From: Phaeosaccion multiseriatum
Lineage: Eukaryota > Ochrophyta, other classes
Length of the DNA stretch: 64,000 nt
Reading direction: 5' to 3'
NCBI GenBank assembly: GCA_965112735.1
Contig: OZ218950.1
Span: 868,001 to 932,000, forward strand
A program made the translations under genes and the position numbers. Within the stretch, counting starts at the first letter, position 1. Every line of letters begins with the position of its first letter. Below the pieces are notes generated by a model, which searched no databases, was not told the origin of the DNA, and saw nothing but the letters and a program-made list of their open reading frames with translations. Positions 1 to 17,513 of the stretch are shown piece after piece.

Positions 1-1547
1 GCATGCATGCAGGGGCCAGGGGAGGAGTCCGTCTCACCTCGTCAAAGGCTGCGTGCTTGAACACCGTCATGAGTGTCCCCCGCGGCACAGGGACGCCCCT
101 CTGCAGCAGACCCAGCGCTCGCTTCACCCGATGCAGAGGCAGGAAGAAGCTCGAGGCGGCCTGCTCGTGTCCGCCACAGTTGAGAGCGACAGCAGCCCCG
201 TCGATGCTGAGGATGGGGCTTCCACTGCTGCCTCCGCTGCTGCCGCTGGCCGCTGCGATATAGAAGGTGTTGAAGTCGTTGTAGGAGAATGCGCCGTAGT
301 CTGGGGCGTCTCTGTCCACTCGTGCCAAGATCCCGGGGAGGATGCTTCGTTTCGAGTTGGTGCCCGTCGTGAGGAATTAGAATGTATGCCCAGATTGGAA
401 ATGAGAGCACCAGAAGCAGCAAAAGCAGCAGCAGCAGCAGCATTTGTGATATACAGGGGGGGGGGGGGCGGAAGGAGGGCAGAGTGAGCTGCCGTGGCGA
501 TCGGTCGTGCTCAAAAGACGCTGACAATCGGCCCCCGACAAGCCTCGCAAAATTGAGTACGTGTGATTACGTGTGTGTGTGTATACCTGAGCTTCTCCCC
601 ATTGTCGTTGCCCACGAGGCGGATGTCCAAGCCCACCTTGGCCCCCTCGGGATCAAGCTCAATCTCCTCCACTGCCATGAACCGCACCGCCTTTGCAGGC
701 ATATGGGGGAAGGGTGGCAGTGGATGGGGAGGGAGGGAAAGGGGAGGGGGGGGTGGGAGATATGAGGATTGGTCGGCAAAGGCGAGACAACATGCGAATG
801 TTCAGCGTACACAGCACCAAGACTTGCTGTAGCGTTTGTGCTGGATGTGCTACTGCTGCTGCCTCTCCTCTCTGCTCCGCTGGCCTACCTTGGGGTCGAA
901 CTGATAGAAACCGAAGTCGTGCACGGGGTCTCTGTAAATGGCCTTAAGGTCCACCTCCTCCTTGTTCTTGAAGATCGCATCCGCCACGACAGGCCCTGGC
1001 GGCGGGAAGATGGGGAGGAAGGACGGTAGGCCGATGGAGGAAGAATGTGGGAGGATGGGGGAGAGGTTACAAACACATTTCCAAAAAAACTACCGCCAGA
1101 GCAGGGGACAGAGAGAGAGAGAGAGTCGGGAGGCAGGAGGAGAAGGGAGAGGGAGATGGATGGAGAGGACGGTTCCAAGGGCTGGAAGGGGGCGGAGGGG
1201 GGGAGGGACTTGAATATCATACCTGGAGTAACGACATGCCTATTCGTCAGCACAATGCCCCTCTCCTTGTCCACGATGAAGCCCGTGGCATAGCTGTACG
1301 ACGAGCCAAGGCCGTCGAACCCCCTCGCAGAGCACACGCGAATGACCAAAATGGAGGGGATTGTCTTCTCGAGACATTGGCGCCACCTCCTCGCGATGGT
1401 GCCTTCCCCCACCCCCTCCATAGCGCTGCTGCTGATGCCCACGACCTCCGCTGGCGGCACAGCGGCTGCGGCAGGAAGGGGTGCCGCTTTTTGTATTGAG
1501 GGGGGCTTGGCTACGCTCCCTCCCTCTTGCTGTTGTTCGTCCCCCAT
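1..1547 (-). CDS. NMA111/DEG7-type HtrA serine protease, 5' part (partial)
   Basis: Chymotrypsin-fold protease of the yeast Nma111 / plant Deg7 branch, whose members are large proteins with duplicated protease and PDZ regions (nuclear in yeast, plastid in plants). Four exons are visible: 1547-1223, 995-889, 690-587 and 344-38; a donor at 37-33 shows the gene continues past the left edge. All three triad residues are seen: His104 in LTNRHVV, Asp135 in [10 protein letters not shown] and Ser219 in GGSSGSP. Other family blocks are [30 protein letters not shown] (across a splice) and [18 protein letters not shown]. Phases agree at every junction. The start is the first ATG; the roughly 35-residue Ala/Pro-rich lead is not a clear signal peptide. 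The PDZ and second protease-like halves would lie outside the window. Family is certain; cellular location is not determined. Confidence 0.93.
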
Positions 1548-1843
1548 GACTACCTTCGCCTTTAAATCCTGTTAATAACTGTTAACACGTTCGTTTTCAA
1601 AGTGCGTCCTCGCTCCTTTGAAACCCTTCCCTCCCTTGTCGTAAGAAAGGGCTTGGGAATGCACAAGGCCCCTTGGTGCCGCTTGTTGCTGCGCAGACGC
1701 AGCGGCGTGGAAGGAACAGAGCAAAAGTAAAGGGGGGAGAGGGGAGAAGGAAGCAAGGAAGGGATGATGGAGAGGTCGGGAGTGGCATGAGCGGGGACTT
1801 TATTGACTTCAAAAAAAAAGAATCTAAGAAACTGAAAGTGTGA

Positions 1844-1845
<2 letters not shown>

Positions 1846-1926
<81 letters not shown>
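1846..1926. repeat. TG microsatellite
   Basis: Uninterrupted TG repeat in intergenic DNA. Confidence 0.98.
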
Positions 1927-1929
<3 letters not shown>

Positions 1930-2307
1930 GTGTCGCTGTGTCTCCGGGGCCCTCAAGGGGCCGGTTACTCCCCCTCTAGGGCGGGGAGGGGGAGTGCGGG
2001 ACCGGCTCCATGAGCGGAAGAAGAAATATGGAAAGTCAGCGTCGCCACATGTGAGCAGGGCCTTACGTAATTCTGGGATGGCTGCTGGTGCTTTCTTTTC
2101 TTTGTTACAATGCTTAATTTTGTTCCTTTGTTGCTGTGTCTCTTCTCTTTGCCTTATGCCCTGTTGGCCTCGTGCTTCTGCTGTCTTCTCAAAAACCTTC
2201 CTTCCCTGATTCCCTGATTCCCTCTGTCTTGAGGGAGGCTAACCTTCCCTCTCCCTTTGTTTACTTACATATATGCATAAAATGTGCTTTCTCGCTCGGT
2301 TGTATGT

Positions 2308-2317
2308 GTGTGTGTGT

Positions 2318-2404
<87 letters not shown>
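2308..2404. repeat. GT microsatellite
   Basis: Almost uninterrupted GT repeat in the same intergenic gap. Confidence 0.98.
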
Positions 2405-2406
<2 letters not shown>

Positions 2407-3130
2407 CGCGTGTGTGTGTGCAGTGCGTTTGGGGCGACCCTGCGCGATAATTGATACAAATAACTTCTCCCTCCCTCCCTCCCCCCCTTCCCCTCCCTCC
2501 CCCCCCTCCCCTCCCTCTCCCGCTGCTGGGCCTTCCAATCGTCTGGTCCTCCTCTCCCCCCCTCCCTCCCTTTGCACCAACAAACACAACCCCCATCTCT
2601 TCCCCTTGTTCTTCTGGGGGGCAAAAATGAAGCCTCTCCCTCACCCTGAGGTTGACTGAGGCTGAGAGACTCCCCCCTTCCGGACATTCTTTCAACCCCG
2701 TGCGCGTTGCCCACCTTGTCCTTATTCGCCCCTAACAGACGCTGCGACAGGCTGATATTGGCTGTGTGAACAACGGAGCCGACGCACAGGACAAGCAAGC
2801 AAACAAAACACACACCGGAAGAGGAGGAAGGGAAACGCCAAGCCACAGCTCACCAGGACTTTCCCCTGTCCCCACGCCGTTCGTCCAGTTCGAGTGGCAA
2901 TTTAAGGGCACCTGCCCGCCCTAAGAAGTGCCACACGAACGAGCGGAGCGGCGCCATCCACAACCATCCACGACCATCCACGACCATCCGTGGGCCCTTG
3001 CCTTGCTCACTCCTCTTTTCGCACCCTCATGGGGGCAGGGTGAGGACCGTGGCGCCACTGGGGCAGGGCATACATGGGTAACGGTTGGTCGTTCAGAAGG
3101 GGGTGACAAGATGAAAGGAGGATGGTGGGC

Positions 3131-7901
<4,771 letters not shown>

Positions 7902-8549
7902 TTCCTCTTCGCTCTTCCGTCCAACCCATTTCGTACTCCGACGTCCTTCCGGAAGCGTTTAACTTCTTTTCCCGCTCTCCTTTGCACTCCGCCTTTCTGC
8001 CCTCCGACGGGCTGTACACCCCCATGACAAGGACGGTGCGCTCCTCCTGGTAGCTTACTGCGGTCTCCCTTGCTTCCCTCCCCGTCTCTCTACTGCTTCC
8101 TTAATTCTCCTGCCATTGAACTTTGCCTGCCTCCACCCCCTTCTTACCGATCCGAGTCCTCTCCCGCCGCCATCCTCGACGCCAACTCAACCTACACAGG
8201 TGGGTGAGTACCTCAGAACGAATACTTCAGCAAGAAGAGTGTCGTTGATTGAGTTAAAAGGGGATTAATACTACCTGACCCCTTTCTTTTTTTCGAACCA
8301 GCCTTCTTCTGACTGTTTGTTTCGCCCACCCCTGGTACTGCAGTTGGTGCTCCGATGGCCACCTGTGAGGGGGGGGGGGGGATGGGCCAACCGTCCAGCC
8401 ATAACCAAACCATCACAAAGGCGCGTGGAATGAGTGCGTTCATTGCTACGGCTCGATGCAGCTTGTCTCTTACCCCTGCTTTGGTTGGATCCGCTGAACA
8501 AAGGCTGTATGGAAAACGAAGCTAAATAATAGGCAAAGCCTGCCGCCCA
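7902..8549. promoter_or_regulatory. Divergent intergenic region, alkane hydroxylase / GT41
   Basis: About 650 bp between two divergent starts, so it should contain both promoters. No TATA-like element stands out. A short poly-G run lies near 8369. No gene is supported here. Confidence 0.5.
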
Positions 8550-11440
8550 ATGTCACTTCTGGTGCATTGGCTCCATGTTGTGCTACTCCTGCAGCTGGTG
8601 CTTCCCACAGCCTCCACCCCGACCCTTCGGGTAGAGGAGAGAGAGCAGGGGCAGAAGCAGCGGCTGCAGCCTCCGTCGGCTTTCAGAAGACGCGCTTGGG
8701 ACATCAGCACGGTGGTCCCCACACTGGAGCAAGGCCGAGGTGAGTGAGGGTTTGCGCTATACGGCGGCTGTGCTTGGTGATCGCTCCTCGAGGCTCCGAA
8801 ACCCCGCCTGACTTTGAAGTGTCGGAGTTGCATTGCATCACCACAGGACGTTACAACCACTTACGATCTGGATAGATCGACTTTCTACCTTTCAACGATT
8901 CTCTTGTCTGTCTCTCTTGTCTTCCGTCCTTTCTGCCTTGTCTCCTCAGCGGTGGTGGAATTCGACGCCTTGCTCGACTCGCCTGCGTCGGTTGCGGCCT
9001 TCATCTGCACACCTGGGGCCGTGTTCGAGCAAGGCTGCTCCACCCCACAGCAGCAGACCCACTTCGCGGATGCTCTGCGGCAAGTGCTTTGGGAAGATGC
9101 CCTGGACCCTTCTTTGTACGTCGCCCTTGAGGCCCACTTGTTGATGCAGGCGGCGGTGCCTCCGAGTGGAAGCAGCGCTAGCGCTAGTGCACTCCCGCCG
9201 ACGCAGGGAGGAGGAGAGACTGAAAGAGCACAAGCCACATGGGGATACCTCTCCTCTGCTGACCGCGTGTGCGTCGAGCAGGCAGGCATTCGAAGGGCGG
9301 AGGTTCGATCACTCTTCCTAGAGGGATCCTTCCAGCCGGCAGATCCATCATGCCTGCAGCAGATGGGGGGGAGGAGTACGCTGGATGCCGCGGTGGGCAG
9401 GTGTGTCATTTTGAGGGGTTGGGAAGTGTGGCAGGTGTGGCAGCACCGCATTCGCATGGCAGGCAGCGATGGTGGTGGTGGTTCTGAGGATCACTCCCAG
9501 GAGGGCTTGAGGGGGGACTCTAGTGAGGCGGGGGGTGGAGCAGCAGCGGCAGGAGGTGATATTACCGCACTAGTTGGTGATACAGGAGCAACAGCAATCT
9601 CAGCAGCACAGGCGACGGCATGGGCGGACGTAGGCAGAGCGTTCATGGCAGCGGGGGAGATGGAATACGCCAAAGCCGCACTCTTGCGCTCCCTGAGAGA
9701 GGATGGGGAGAAGGAGGGTCATGTGGCGGAGGGAGGGGGGGAGGAGGGGGATACGATGAGGGAGATGGAGGTATGTTACGCCAGAAGGCAGCAGACGGAC
9801 CTCTACCTAGCAGCCATTATGCAGGCCCAAGGAGAACTCCGGCTCGCCACGCGACTCTATTTGAGGGTCATGGCGAGGTCTGACCCTCCTCCTCCGCTTG
9901 GGTCTCCCCCCACCCCACATCAGCCCCCCGAGCCTGCCACCCACCACGAGTACAAGGGCAAGAGCAAGAGCAAGAGCCCCGGTGGGGAAGCTGCCCCATC
10001 CTTACGCTTGGCGACGGCCATTCGAGTCCTCACTATGGTCCCACCTCTCTGTCCGGAGGATGAGGATCTAGTGAGTGCGTTCAGAGAGGACTGGGTGGAG
10101 GGCCTGGATGCGCTCAGAGCGCAGGTGGAGCAGTTGGTGATACAACAACAGCAGCAGCAGGAGGAGGAGGAAGGTGAGAGTGTGGGCACTCGCTCTTCTC
10201 CTCCTCCTCCTCCTCGTTGGGGCCTTGTCCGAGACCCAAACACGGCCATCGGAGTGACACCTTTCCACCTGGCACACCAGGGACAAGACGATCGTCGCCA
10301 GCAGAAGGCCTTGGGCATGTTGTACGCCACGGCGGTGGGCACGCAGGACCTGTGCCACATAGCGCCTCACGTCATGAGGATGGCACCAGACAGCAAGCCC
10401 GGACAAGGGGGGTCAGGGTCAGCGGAATCACGAGGAGGCCAGGGTGAGGGTGTAGGTCAGGCTCCGGACAAGGCGGAGAGGAGGCGACCGAGGCGGCCTG
10501 TGAAAGTGGGCTTTGCTTCTTTGAACATGCGGGATCACTCCATAGGCCGCATGATGGTGCTGCTGGTGGCGGGCCTGGCGGAGAGGAGGGACGAGTTCGA
10601 GGTGCACGTGTTCCAAGCACAAGATGACGACGACCCGAACCACCAACACGAGGAGGAGAAGGAGGAGAGCAAGGGCGAGGAAGAGAAGGAGCGATCGTCT
10701 GCCCCCCCCCCCAATGGCGATGATGCCGTGCAATCGGCCTTGCGTGGGGTGGTGGCGGGGTGGCACGCCCTCCCTCTGGATCTGCAAAGGGCGAGGGCCG
10801 TCATTTCACATCACGAGCTCGACATTCTCGTCTACCCCGACATTGGCATGGAGATCTTCACCTATCTCTTGTCCTTCTCGCGCCTTGCACCCGTTCAGGC
10901 AGTGTGGTGGGGCCACCCTGTGACTCCCGCGGTGGGGTGCGGCAGTCTGGACTACTTCTTGTCGCTGGAGGTGGAGGTGGAAGAGGGGCAGGAGCAGTAC
11001 GAGGAGCAGCTTGTGCGCTTCGACCTCGTTAACACCGCACCTTTCGCCCCGGACGTCAAGAACATTCGTCTCAGTCCTCCTCCTGCTGTATCACCAACTG
11101 CTGCTGATGGCAGTGATGGTGACGATTTCCTTGGTCAGGAGGCAGCTGAGGCTGGGCTGGTGCCGTTGACGCAGCTTCTAGGGCTGGATGGCAACAGCAG
11201 CAGCAGGAGTAGTACGAGCCCCGATACCACCATCCCCATGGACGGGGGAGGCGAAGGCTCTGGACGAGCACCTCACGCCTACCTCATCTTCGGCAGACTG
11301 TTCAAGCTCCATCCCTCCTTCTACCCTATGCTGCTCGCCATTCTGGAGCGGGACCCTGATGCGTACATTGTGCTCATTCACGAGAAGTTGGAGGAGCGCT
11401 GGACACAGGGGGTGTGGGAGAGCTTTCACCTACACGCTCG

Positions 11441-11473
<33 letters not shown>

Positions 11474-13133
11474 TGGTGATACCGCAGCAGCAGCAGCCAG
11501 GGCCGAGGACTGGACTGATCGTTTTCGCTTCATCCACCACTGGAACTACCCCAGCCTGCTGCACCAGGTGTGTAAGCCCTGATCCCTCCTTTGGGGGGTG
11601 GGTCCCCCGGGGCAGGGACTCAGCGTAATCGCTTCTTGTCTTCTTAGCGCCTCCGTTCCCTCCTCCTCCTGCTTACATCTCTTCTTGTCTCAGCGTCTCC
11701 GTCCCCTCCTCCTCCTCCTCCTCCTCCTCCTCCTCCTCCTCCTCCTCCTCCCGCTCCTCCTCCCTCTCCTCCTCCTCCTTCTTCTCCTTCTTCTTCTCCT
11801 CCTCCTCCTCCTCCTCCTCCTCCTCCTCCTCCTCCTCCTCCTCCTCCTCCTCTTCCTCCCTCCTTCTCTTCGTGTCTTCTCAGCGTCTCCGTCCCCTCCT
11901 CCTCCTTCCGTCTCCTGTGTCCCTTATTCCGACCTTTGTAAGCATGATGATGGCCCGTCCCTCCATGTCTTTTTGACGTGGTTGGGCATCATTGGGCACC
12001 CACCCACCCATTCACCCCCGCACCCACCCACGCGCCCACCCACCCACCCACCCACGCACCCACCCACGCACCCACCCACGCACCCACCCACGCGCCCACT
12101 CATCCCCCCACCCACCTACCCCAGGCCACGGCTGTGCTGGACACCCATCCTTACGGGGGGTGCCTCACAGTGCTAGAGGCCCTCTCCGCAGGGGTGCCCG
12201 TGGTGACTCTGCCCAGTGAGGCCGTCAGAGGTGCGTGTGAGCTTCTGTTGTCTGGCTAGCTGGCTGGCTGGCTGGCTGGCTGGCTAGCTGGCTTCAGTTT
12301 CAGTTTCAATTTCAATTTCAATCAAACACAGTGACGTCTTGCCCTGTAGCAAACCTCCGCTCTCTCTCTCCCCCCCTCTTTTCTATCTGTATGTATCTCT
12401 CTCTCTCTCTCTCTCTCTCTTTATCCTGACTCCCGAGGATTTCTCATTCTCCTGCCTCCCTCCTCCGTGTTGATCGTGCTGCTGCTTCTGCATGCCTGAC
12501 CAATGTGCTGCGATTGGTGATACGGGGATCCAACAGGGCGATACGCCCTCGCAATGTACGAGCAGATGGGAGGGGCGGCGCGGGCGGAGCTCGTGGCGGC
12601 AGACGTGGAGGCCTACGTAGGCATCGCCGTGCGTTTGGGCACTGATAGTGCCTTTCGGGCCAAGATGAAAGAGGAGGTAGCGAGAGGGTATCGAGACAGG
12701 CTCCATAGGTGAGGAGGAGCGCCAGTAGACAGGACAGAAGGCTTTGCGGTTAACATTGGTGGGGATGGAGAGTTTGGGGGGGGTAGGGAAGAGAGAAAGA
12801 GAGAGGAAGAGGGTGGGGAGGGAGGAATAAGCGGGGGCATGAAGGAGATTGCATGAGATGGGGAGAACGTGTCAGGAGGTGCGCTTGCTTCCGTGCTCAT
12901 GCGAGGCACTCTCCTGCCCCTGCTTCTTGCTCTCTCTCTCTTCCGCTCTTGTTGTTGCTTGCTCTCTCTCTCTCTCTCACACACACACTCATTCACTCAA
13001 TCACTCACCCACCCACTCACTCACTCCGTGCTCTGTGTCTGTGCGCTTTGCTCCCTGTGCCAGACACCACGACGTGGTGGAGGAGTGGGCAGGCTTCCTC
13101 CGCAGGGCCCTTCGCATGGTAGAGACTACTTGA
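8550..13133 (+). CDS. GT41 glycosyltransferase (OGT/SPINDLY-like) with signal peptide
   Basis: Glycosyltransferase of the O-GlcNAc-transferase/SPINDLY family, which moves GlcNAc or fucose from a nucleotide sugar to Ser/Thr. Five exons: 8550-8739, 8950-11567, 12125-12230, 12537-12708 and 13064-13133; 1051 residues. An N-terminal hydrophobic stretch (LVHWLHVVLLLQLVLPTAS) reads as a signal peptide. TPR-like helices lie near residues 286-312 (AWADVGRAFMAAGEMEYAKA) and 349-373. The catalytic half begins near 579 with RPVKVGFASLNMRDHS, whose His matches the family's conserved catalytic-region His. It continues with APVQAVWWGHPVTP (about 709), YLIFGRLFKLHPSFYPM (about 840) and VLDTHPYGGCLTVLEAL (about 940). 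The TPR array is short and the linkers carry Glu-, Gln- and Gly-rich insertions. The exon 1-2 junction is supported by phase and by the leader. Sugar specificity cannot be read from the sequence. Confidence 0.9.
11697..11852. repeat. TCC microsatellite
   Basis: Pyrimidine array in intron 2 of the GT41 gene. A CCCA/CCCACG block at about 11998-12115 then leads up to the acceptor. Confidence 0.95.
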
Positions 13134-14101
13134 TTGGTAGATGGGTCGATAGATAGACAGATGGACAAGCGACGAAGCAGTCAAAATCGCAGCCCGACCC
13201 ACGTCCCACCCCCCCCCCCCCCGGGTCACCCGCCGCCCCCCTGGTCCTTGTGAAGTCTGCAACACCATACCAGGGCTCGCGATGGGCAGACAGTCAGTTC
13301 AGACAGACAGACAGACAGACAGACTGACAGACAGACAAGACAGCCGTGTACCTCACCCGAGAGGAAGAGAGGGAGGGTGGGTGGGAGGGAGAGGGGGGGT
13401 GTGCCATGGATGGACGACCGATCGATGGATCGGATGGATCGGACCAATCGGATCGATGATGGGCACAGGAAGGGCAACCTTAGCCCAGACAGCAAAGAGA
13501 AGACGCCAGGGCATCACACCTTTGCACCTTCGATGGCATGTGCAGCTGCTGTAGCTGTACATGTAGGTGCACCTGGAGCCTATAGCTGCTGTAGCTGTAG
13601 GTGTATCTGGAGCCTATTCGGTGGAGGGAGGGAAGGAAAGACCGGCCCAGAGCCCCGACCTTGACAGAGGAGCAAGCACACCCCTGCCATGCATGCAGAT
13701 GGCAACCGAGGGAGGAAAGCGCGCTGCGGTATCACCAGCTGCTGCTGCTGCTGCCTCATTGGGTACATGGCGCCCCACCTTGACACCCTACTCCTCGGCC
13801 ATGAGTCATGGATGGCGAGCGGATTCCAACCGGGGAGGCTTAGTGCGTCATGACATAGAGCGATGGGAGGGAGGGGCGCAACATCTGCGGTGGCAGCAGC
13901 AGAAGCAGCAGCTGCTGCATGAGGAAGAGGACCAAAAGGAGCGAGACGCCAACTCTAAACAAGAGCACCAAATTGCGAAATTGTGTTGTTCGTGCAACTG
14001 ATGAGGAAAGTTTGAGAACAAGGGCTTGAAGGGGTCTTGCCTTCTTCAATTATATACTCTCTCTTGCAGTCTCTGTCTACTTTAGTATCAACCTTCCCTC
14101 G
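13134..14101. other. Convergent intergenic region with short repeats
   Basis: Between the 3' ends of the GT41 and IFT144-like genes. It holds GACA/CAGA repeats near 13300-13340 and a pair of GCTGTAGCTGTA-like direct repeats at 13546-13600. A Gln/Ala-rich reading frame (13682-14001) is more likely repeat-derived than a gene. Confidence 0.5.
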
Positions 14102-16284
14102 TCATATCACGACGGAGCCAAACACCACCCTACAGAGCTCGCCGAGGGTAAAGTCCAGCTGCATCGTCGCCAGCACAAGGAGGGATATCACCACCATGGC
14201 AACGCTGGCCAGAGCGGCGGGAAGCGTCAGCGGCCGGAGAGAGCGCACCAGTTGGGCATTCGGATACAGATGGGTCATGTCTTCGTTGAGCGAGCGGACG
14301 GCGTAGGTGTAGAGCGAGCCGTTACGACTTGAAACGCTCAGAAGCTTGCCCGTGGGGGCCCAGGCTATGGAGTGAAGCTGTGGTGGGGGGGGAGAGCGGG
14401 TGGAGGGGGGAGGGGCGTGAAGGGCGTGGGGTGTGGGTGGGAAGGGTTGAGGAATTTGGGGGGGGGGGGGGATGTTTCGCAAGAGGAAAGGGGCACGATA
14501 CAAGGGAGAGAGAGAGAGAGAGATAGGGAGGTGCGCGGGTAAGAAAGGTCTACAAAATGCGAAGAAGAAGAGGAAGAAGAAAAGTAGAAGACAACGAAGC
14601 TCCCCTTCTCCCCCGTCCCTCCCTCCCTCCCTCACCTCCTTGTCGAGATAGACGGTCTTGACCTCCTGCAAGTTGGGTGTGCGGATGGAGTCTGAGCCGA
14701 ACTTCTTCCACGTCCCCATGTCTATGAGCTTGACGCAGTTCTTATCCCCACACGTCGCCAGCCTGTTAGGTGGAGCGGGTGGGGTGCTTCAGTTTCAGTT
14801 GATTGCGCCCTATCCATCCATCCCGCCCCCCCCCGCTCTGTGCCTTTTGTAGCCTTGCCGTTCCTTGCTGTGCACCAAAACAAGATGACAAACTACATAC
14901 TACCAACTAACTAACAAGTTGCTTACGATGCACCGAAGTAGTCCATCAGGCTCCCAATCAATCCATCAGGTCATTCCCAAGGGGGCCCTGCCGATGGCGG
15001 CACGTACCGCTGGTTGGTGGGAGAATAGGCGAGGGCACGCAACTCGTCGTTGTGGAACTTTGCGCAGTACTGTGGAGGGGTGGGGGCAAAACGGATGGGA
15101 GGGATCGTACACGGCGTCAGGTTTCTATGGAGGCCTACGGACGCCCTAGACCTACGGAGGCCTTTGAAATACAGTGAGAGAGAGTAGCACGCACGCACGC
15201 TCTTACGCGCGCACAAAAACACGTGTATAATACACATACACATGCATACATACATGCATACGTGCATACATACATGCATACATAAATACACACATATATA
15301 CATACATACAAACATACATACATGCATACATACATACATACACACATACATACATATATGCGTACATACATACATACACACATACATACCTACACACATA
15401 CATACATACATACATACATACATACATACATACATACATACATACATACATACACACATACACTGCATACTTACACACTCATACATACATACCTGCTCCC
15501 GCCCGATTTCGTAAAAGTGTGTGGAGATGACGACGACGTGTCCGCTGCTGAAGCCTGCGATGATGTAACCGTCTCCGAACCATGTGTACGTCACGATACC
15601 GCCGTAGCGAGACTTATCGGACGGTGAGTGGGAGGGTGGTTGGGCAGGCAGAAGGGTGTGTGGGTGTAGGTGGGTGTGTGGGTGTATGGGTGGGTGTGTT
15701 GGTGCATGGGTCAGTGGATGTAGGTGGGTGTGTGGGTGGGTGGTAGGGTGGGTAGAGAGCAAAGCAAGGAGGACAAGGGACAATAGAGACGGTGAAGAAG
15801 TGAGCGAGTGGGAGAGGGAAGACAGCAGAGGGTAGAGCACCGAGGGCCGCTAGCGAGCGAGCGAGAGAGATGTATAAATATGTATTGTATTCCAGAGAGA
15901 AAGACAAGCGAAAGAGCAAAGGCGGGGGTGGGGTGGGTCCGAAAGACATGCGCTTCGTGTAGTAAGCTTCGTTTGAAGACGCAAGAGACAGATCGATGCA
16001 CATGAGGGCTTCCCTCAACGCAAGAGACAGGTCTGTCAATGCAAAGGAGGGCTGCCCCTCACTGACTTGCAGTTGCGCTTTTTACGCTTTACCCTTACCT
16101 GAAAGGCCAGCTCGAGGGCGTTGTCTTGGTCGTTGAGGTTGTAGAGGAGTATGGTGCGCCCCTCCATGTTGACGCTCACCACACTCTCCTGCTGCTCGGC
16201 CTTTCCCCCGAAGGCCACCTCCTGCGGCCGGCACTTGACCTTGACTTGGTCCAGCGTCTCGCCGTTCTCACTCGCTATGCTAAT

Positions 16285-16333
<49 letters not shown>

Positions 16334-17481
16334 CGGGACGGGATTGGAAGAGGCAAAGGCAAAGGCAAAAAGGGCAACAGAGAGAGAGAGAAAGAACCGT
16401 ATAACCAACGGGTATAGGTGATGGTGCGAGTAAGCCGTCCGTCCACCCCCTGTCCCCCCCCCCGCCGCGGAGCCCCCGACGGTACTACATCCCTCCTATA
16501 CCTTAAACACCCCCCCACGCACACACACGCATGCACACACACGCACACACACACGCACACACGCACACGCGCCACCCTCACCCACCCACCCACCCACGTA
16601 CCTGTCTATCCTCGCTGGCAAAGGCTAGCTTGTTCTGCTTGTTCCACGCCCCCCCCACAAGGCGTCGCTTGTGCTTGCCCGCCGCCCACACCTTCTCGTG
16701 TGTGCCCCGGTGGTATATACACATGGTGCCCTTGCCTGTGCCAATGGCCAGATACTCTCCCCTCTTGGACCAGGCCAGGACGGTTACGTCCCTCACGCCC
16801 ACGTCAAGCTTACGGAGCATTCGGCTGCGCCGGTACCACAGCAGCACTGTGGAGGTGCTTGCCTGGGGAGGGGAGGGGAGGGAAGGGGTGGGGGAGGGGA
16901 GGGGAGGGGAGGGGAGGGGAGGGGAGGGGAGGGGAGGGGAGGGGAGGGGAGGGGAGGAGGGGGATGTAAGGTAAGGTAGAACCTATAAGACCCCCCTGGA
17001 GCAGAGCCCCTTGGGTCGTTGACCCCCACTCATCCCCACTCATCCCCACTCACCTGTGAGATTGCGAGCACATTCCCGGCGGGGTCCCATTCAAGGGCAG
17101 TCACCAAGTTGGTCCCCGGGGGGGAGATCTGCAGGCACACAGGCCGTCGAGACGGGGTGAGGGCGTGAGTGAGTGAGTGAGTGAGTAAGTGAGTTGAGTT
17201 TTCAAAGAGGAAGGTGGGGGATAGAAGCAGCTGGTGCAAGCAGCACCTTAAGCTTCCGCAGCTGGTGGGTGGAGAAGACGCCTCAGCTGCTGCCACCCAC
17301 CCCTCCTCTACTGCCATCCACTACCATCCACGATCGCCCACCAAGACGCCTTGGCCTCTGCTTTCTTCGACCGCTTTGCCTGCTTCGCCTTGCTCTCACC
17401 TCCTCCTCCTCGTCCTCCTCCTCTTCTTCTTCTTCCTCCTCCTCCTCCTCCTCCTCCTCCTCCTCCTCCTCCTCCTCCTCC

Positions 17482-17513
<32 letters not shown>

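Larger units (their letters stand above)
1548..3130. other. Intergenic, microsatellite-rich
   Basis: Spacer between the start of the HtrA gene and the end of the alkane hydroxylase gene, both on the minus strand. It should hold the HtrA promoter on its left side. It contains two long TG arrays and C-rich pyrimidine blocks near 2470-2580. A minus-strand reading frame near 2650-2846 looks signal-peptide-like but has no ATG. I see no convincing gene. Confidence 0.7.

Noticed and set aside
2653-2846. Signal-peptide-like minus-strand frame
   Set aside because: It starts with GTG, not ATG, and runs into TG and AC repeats.
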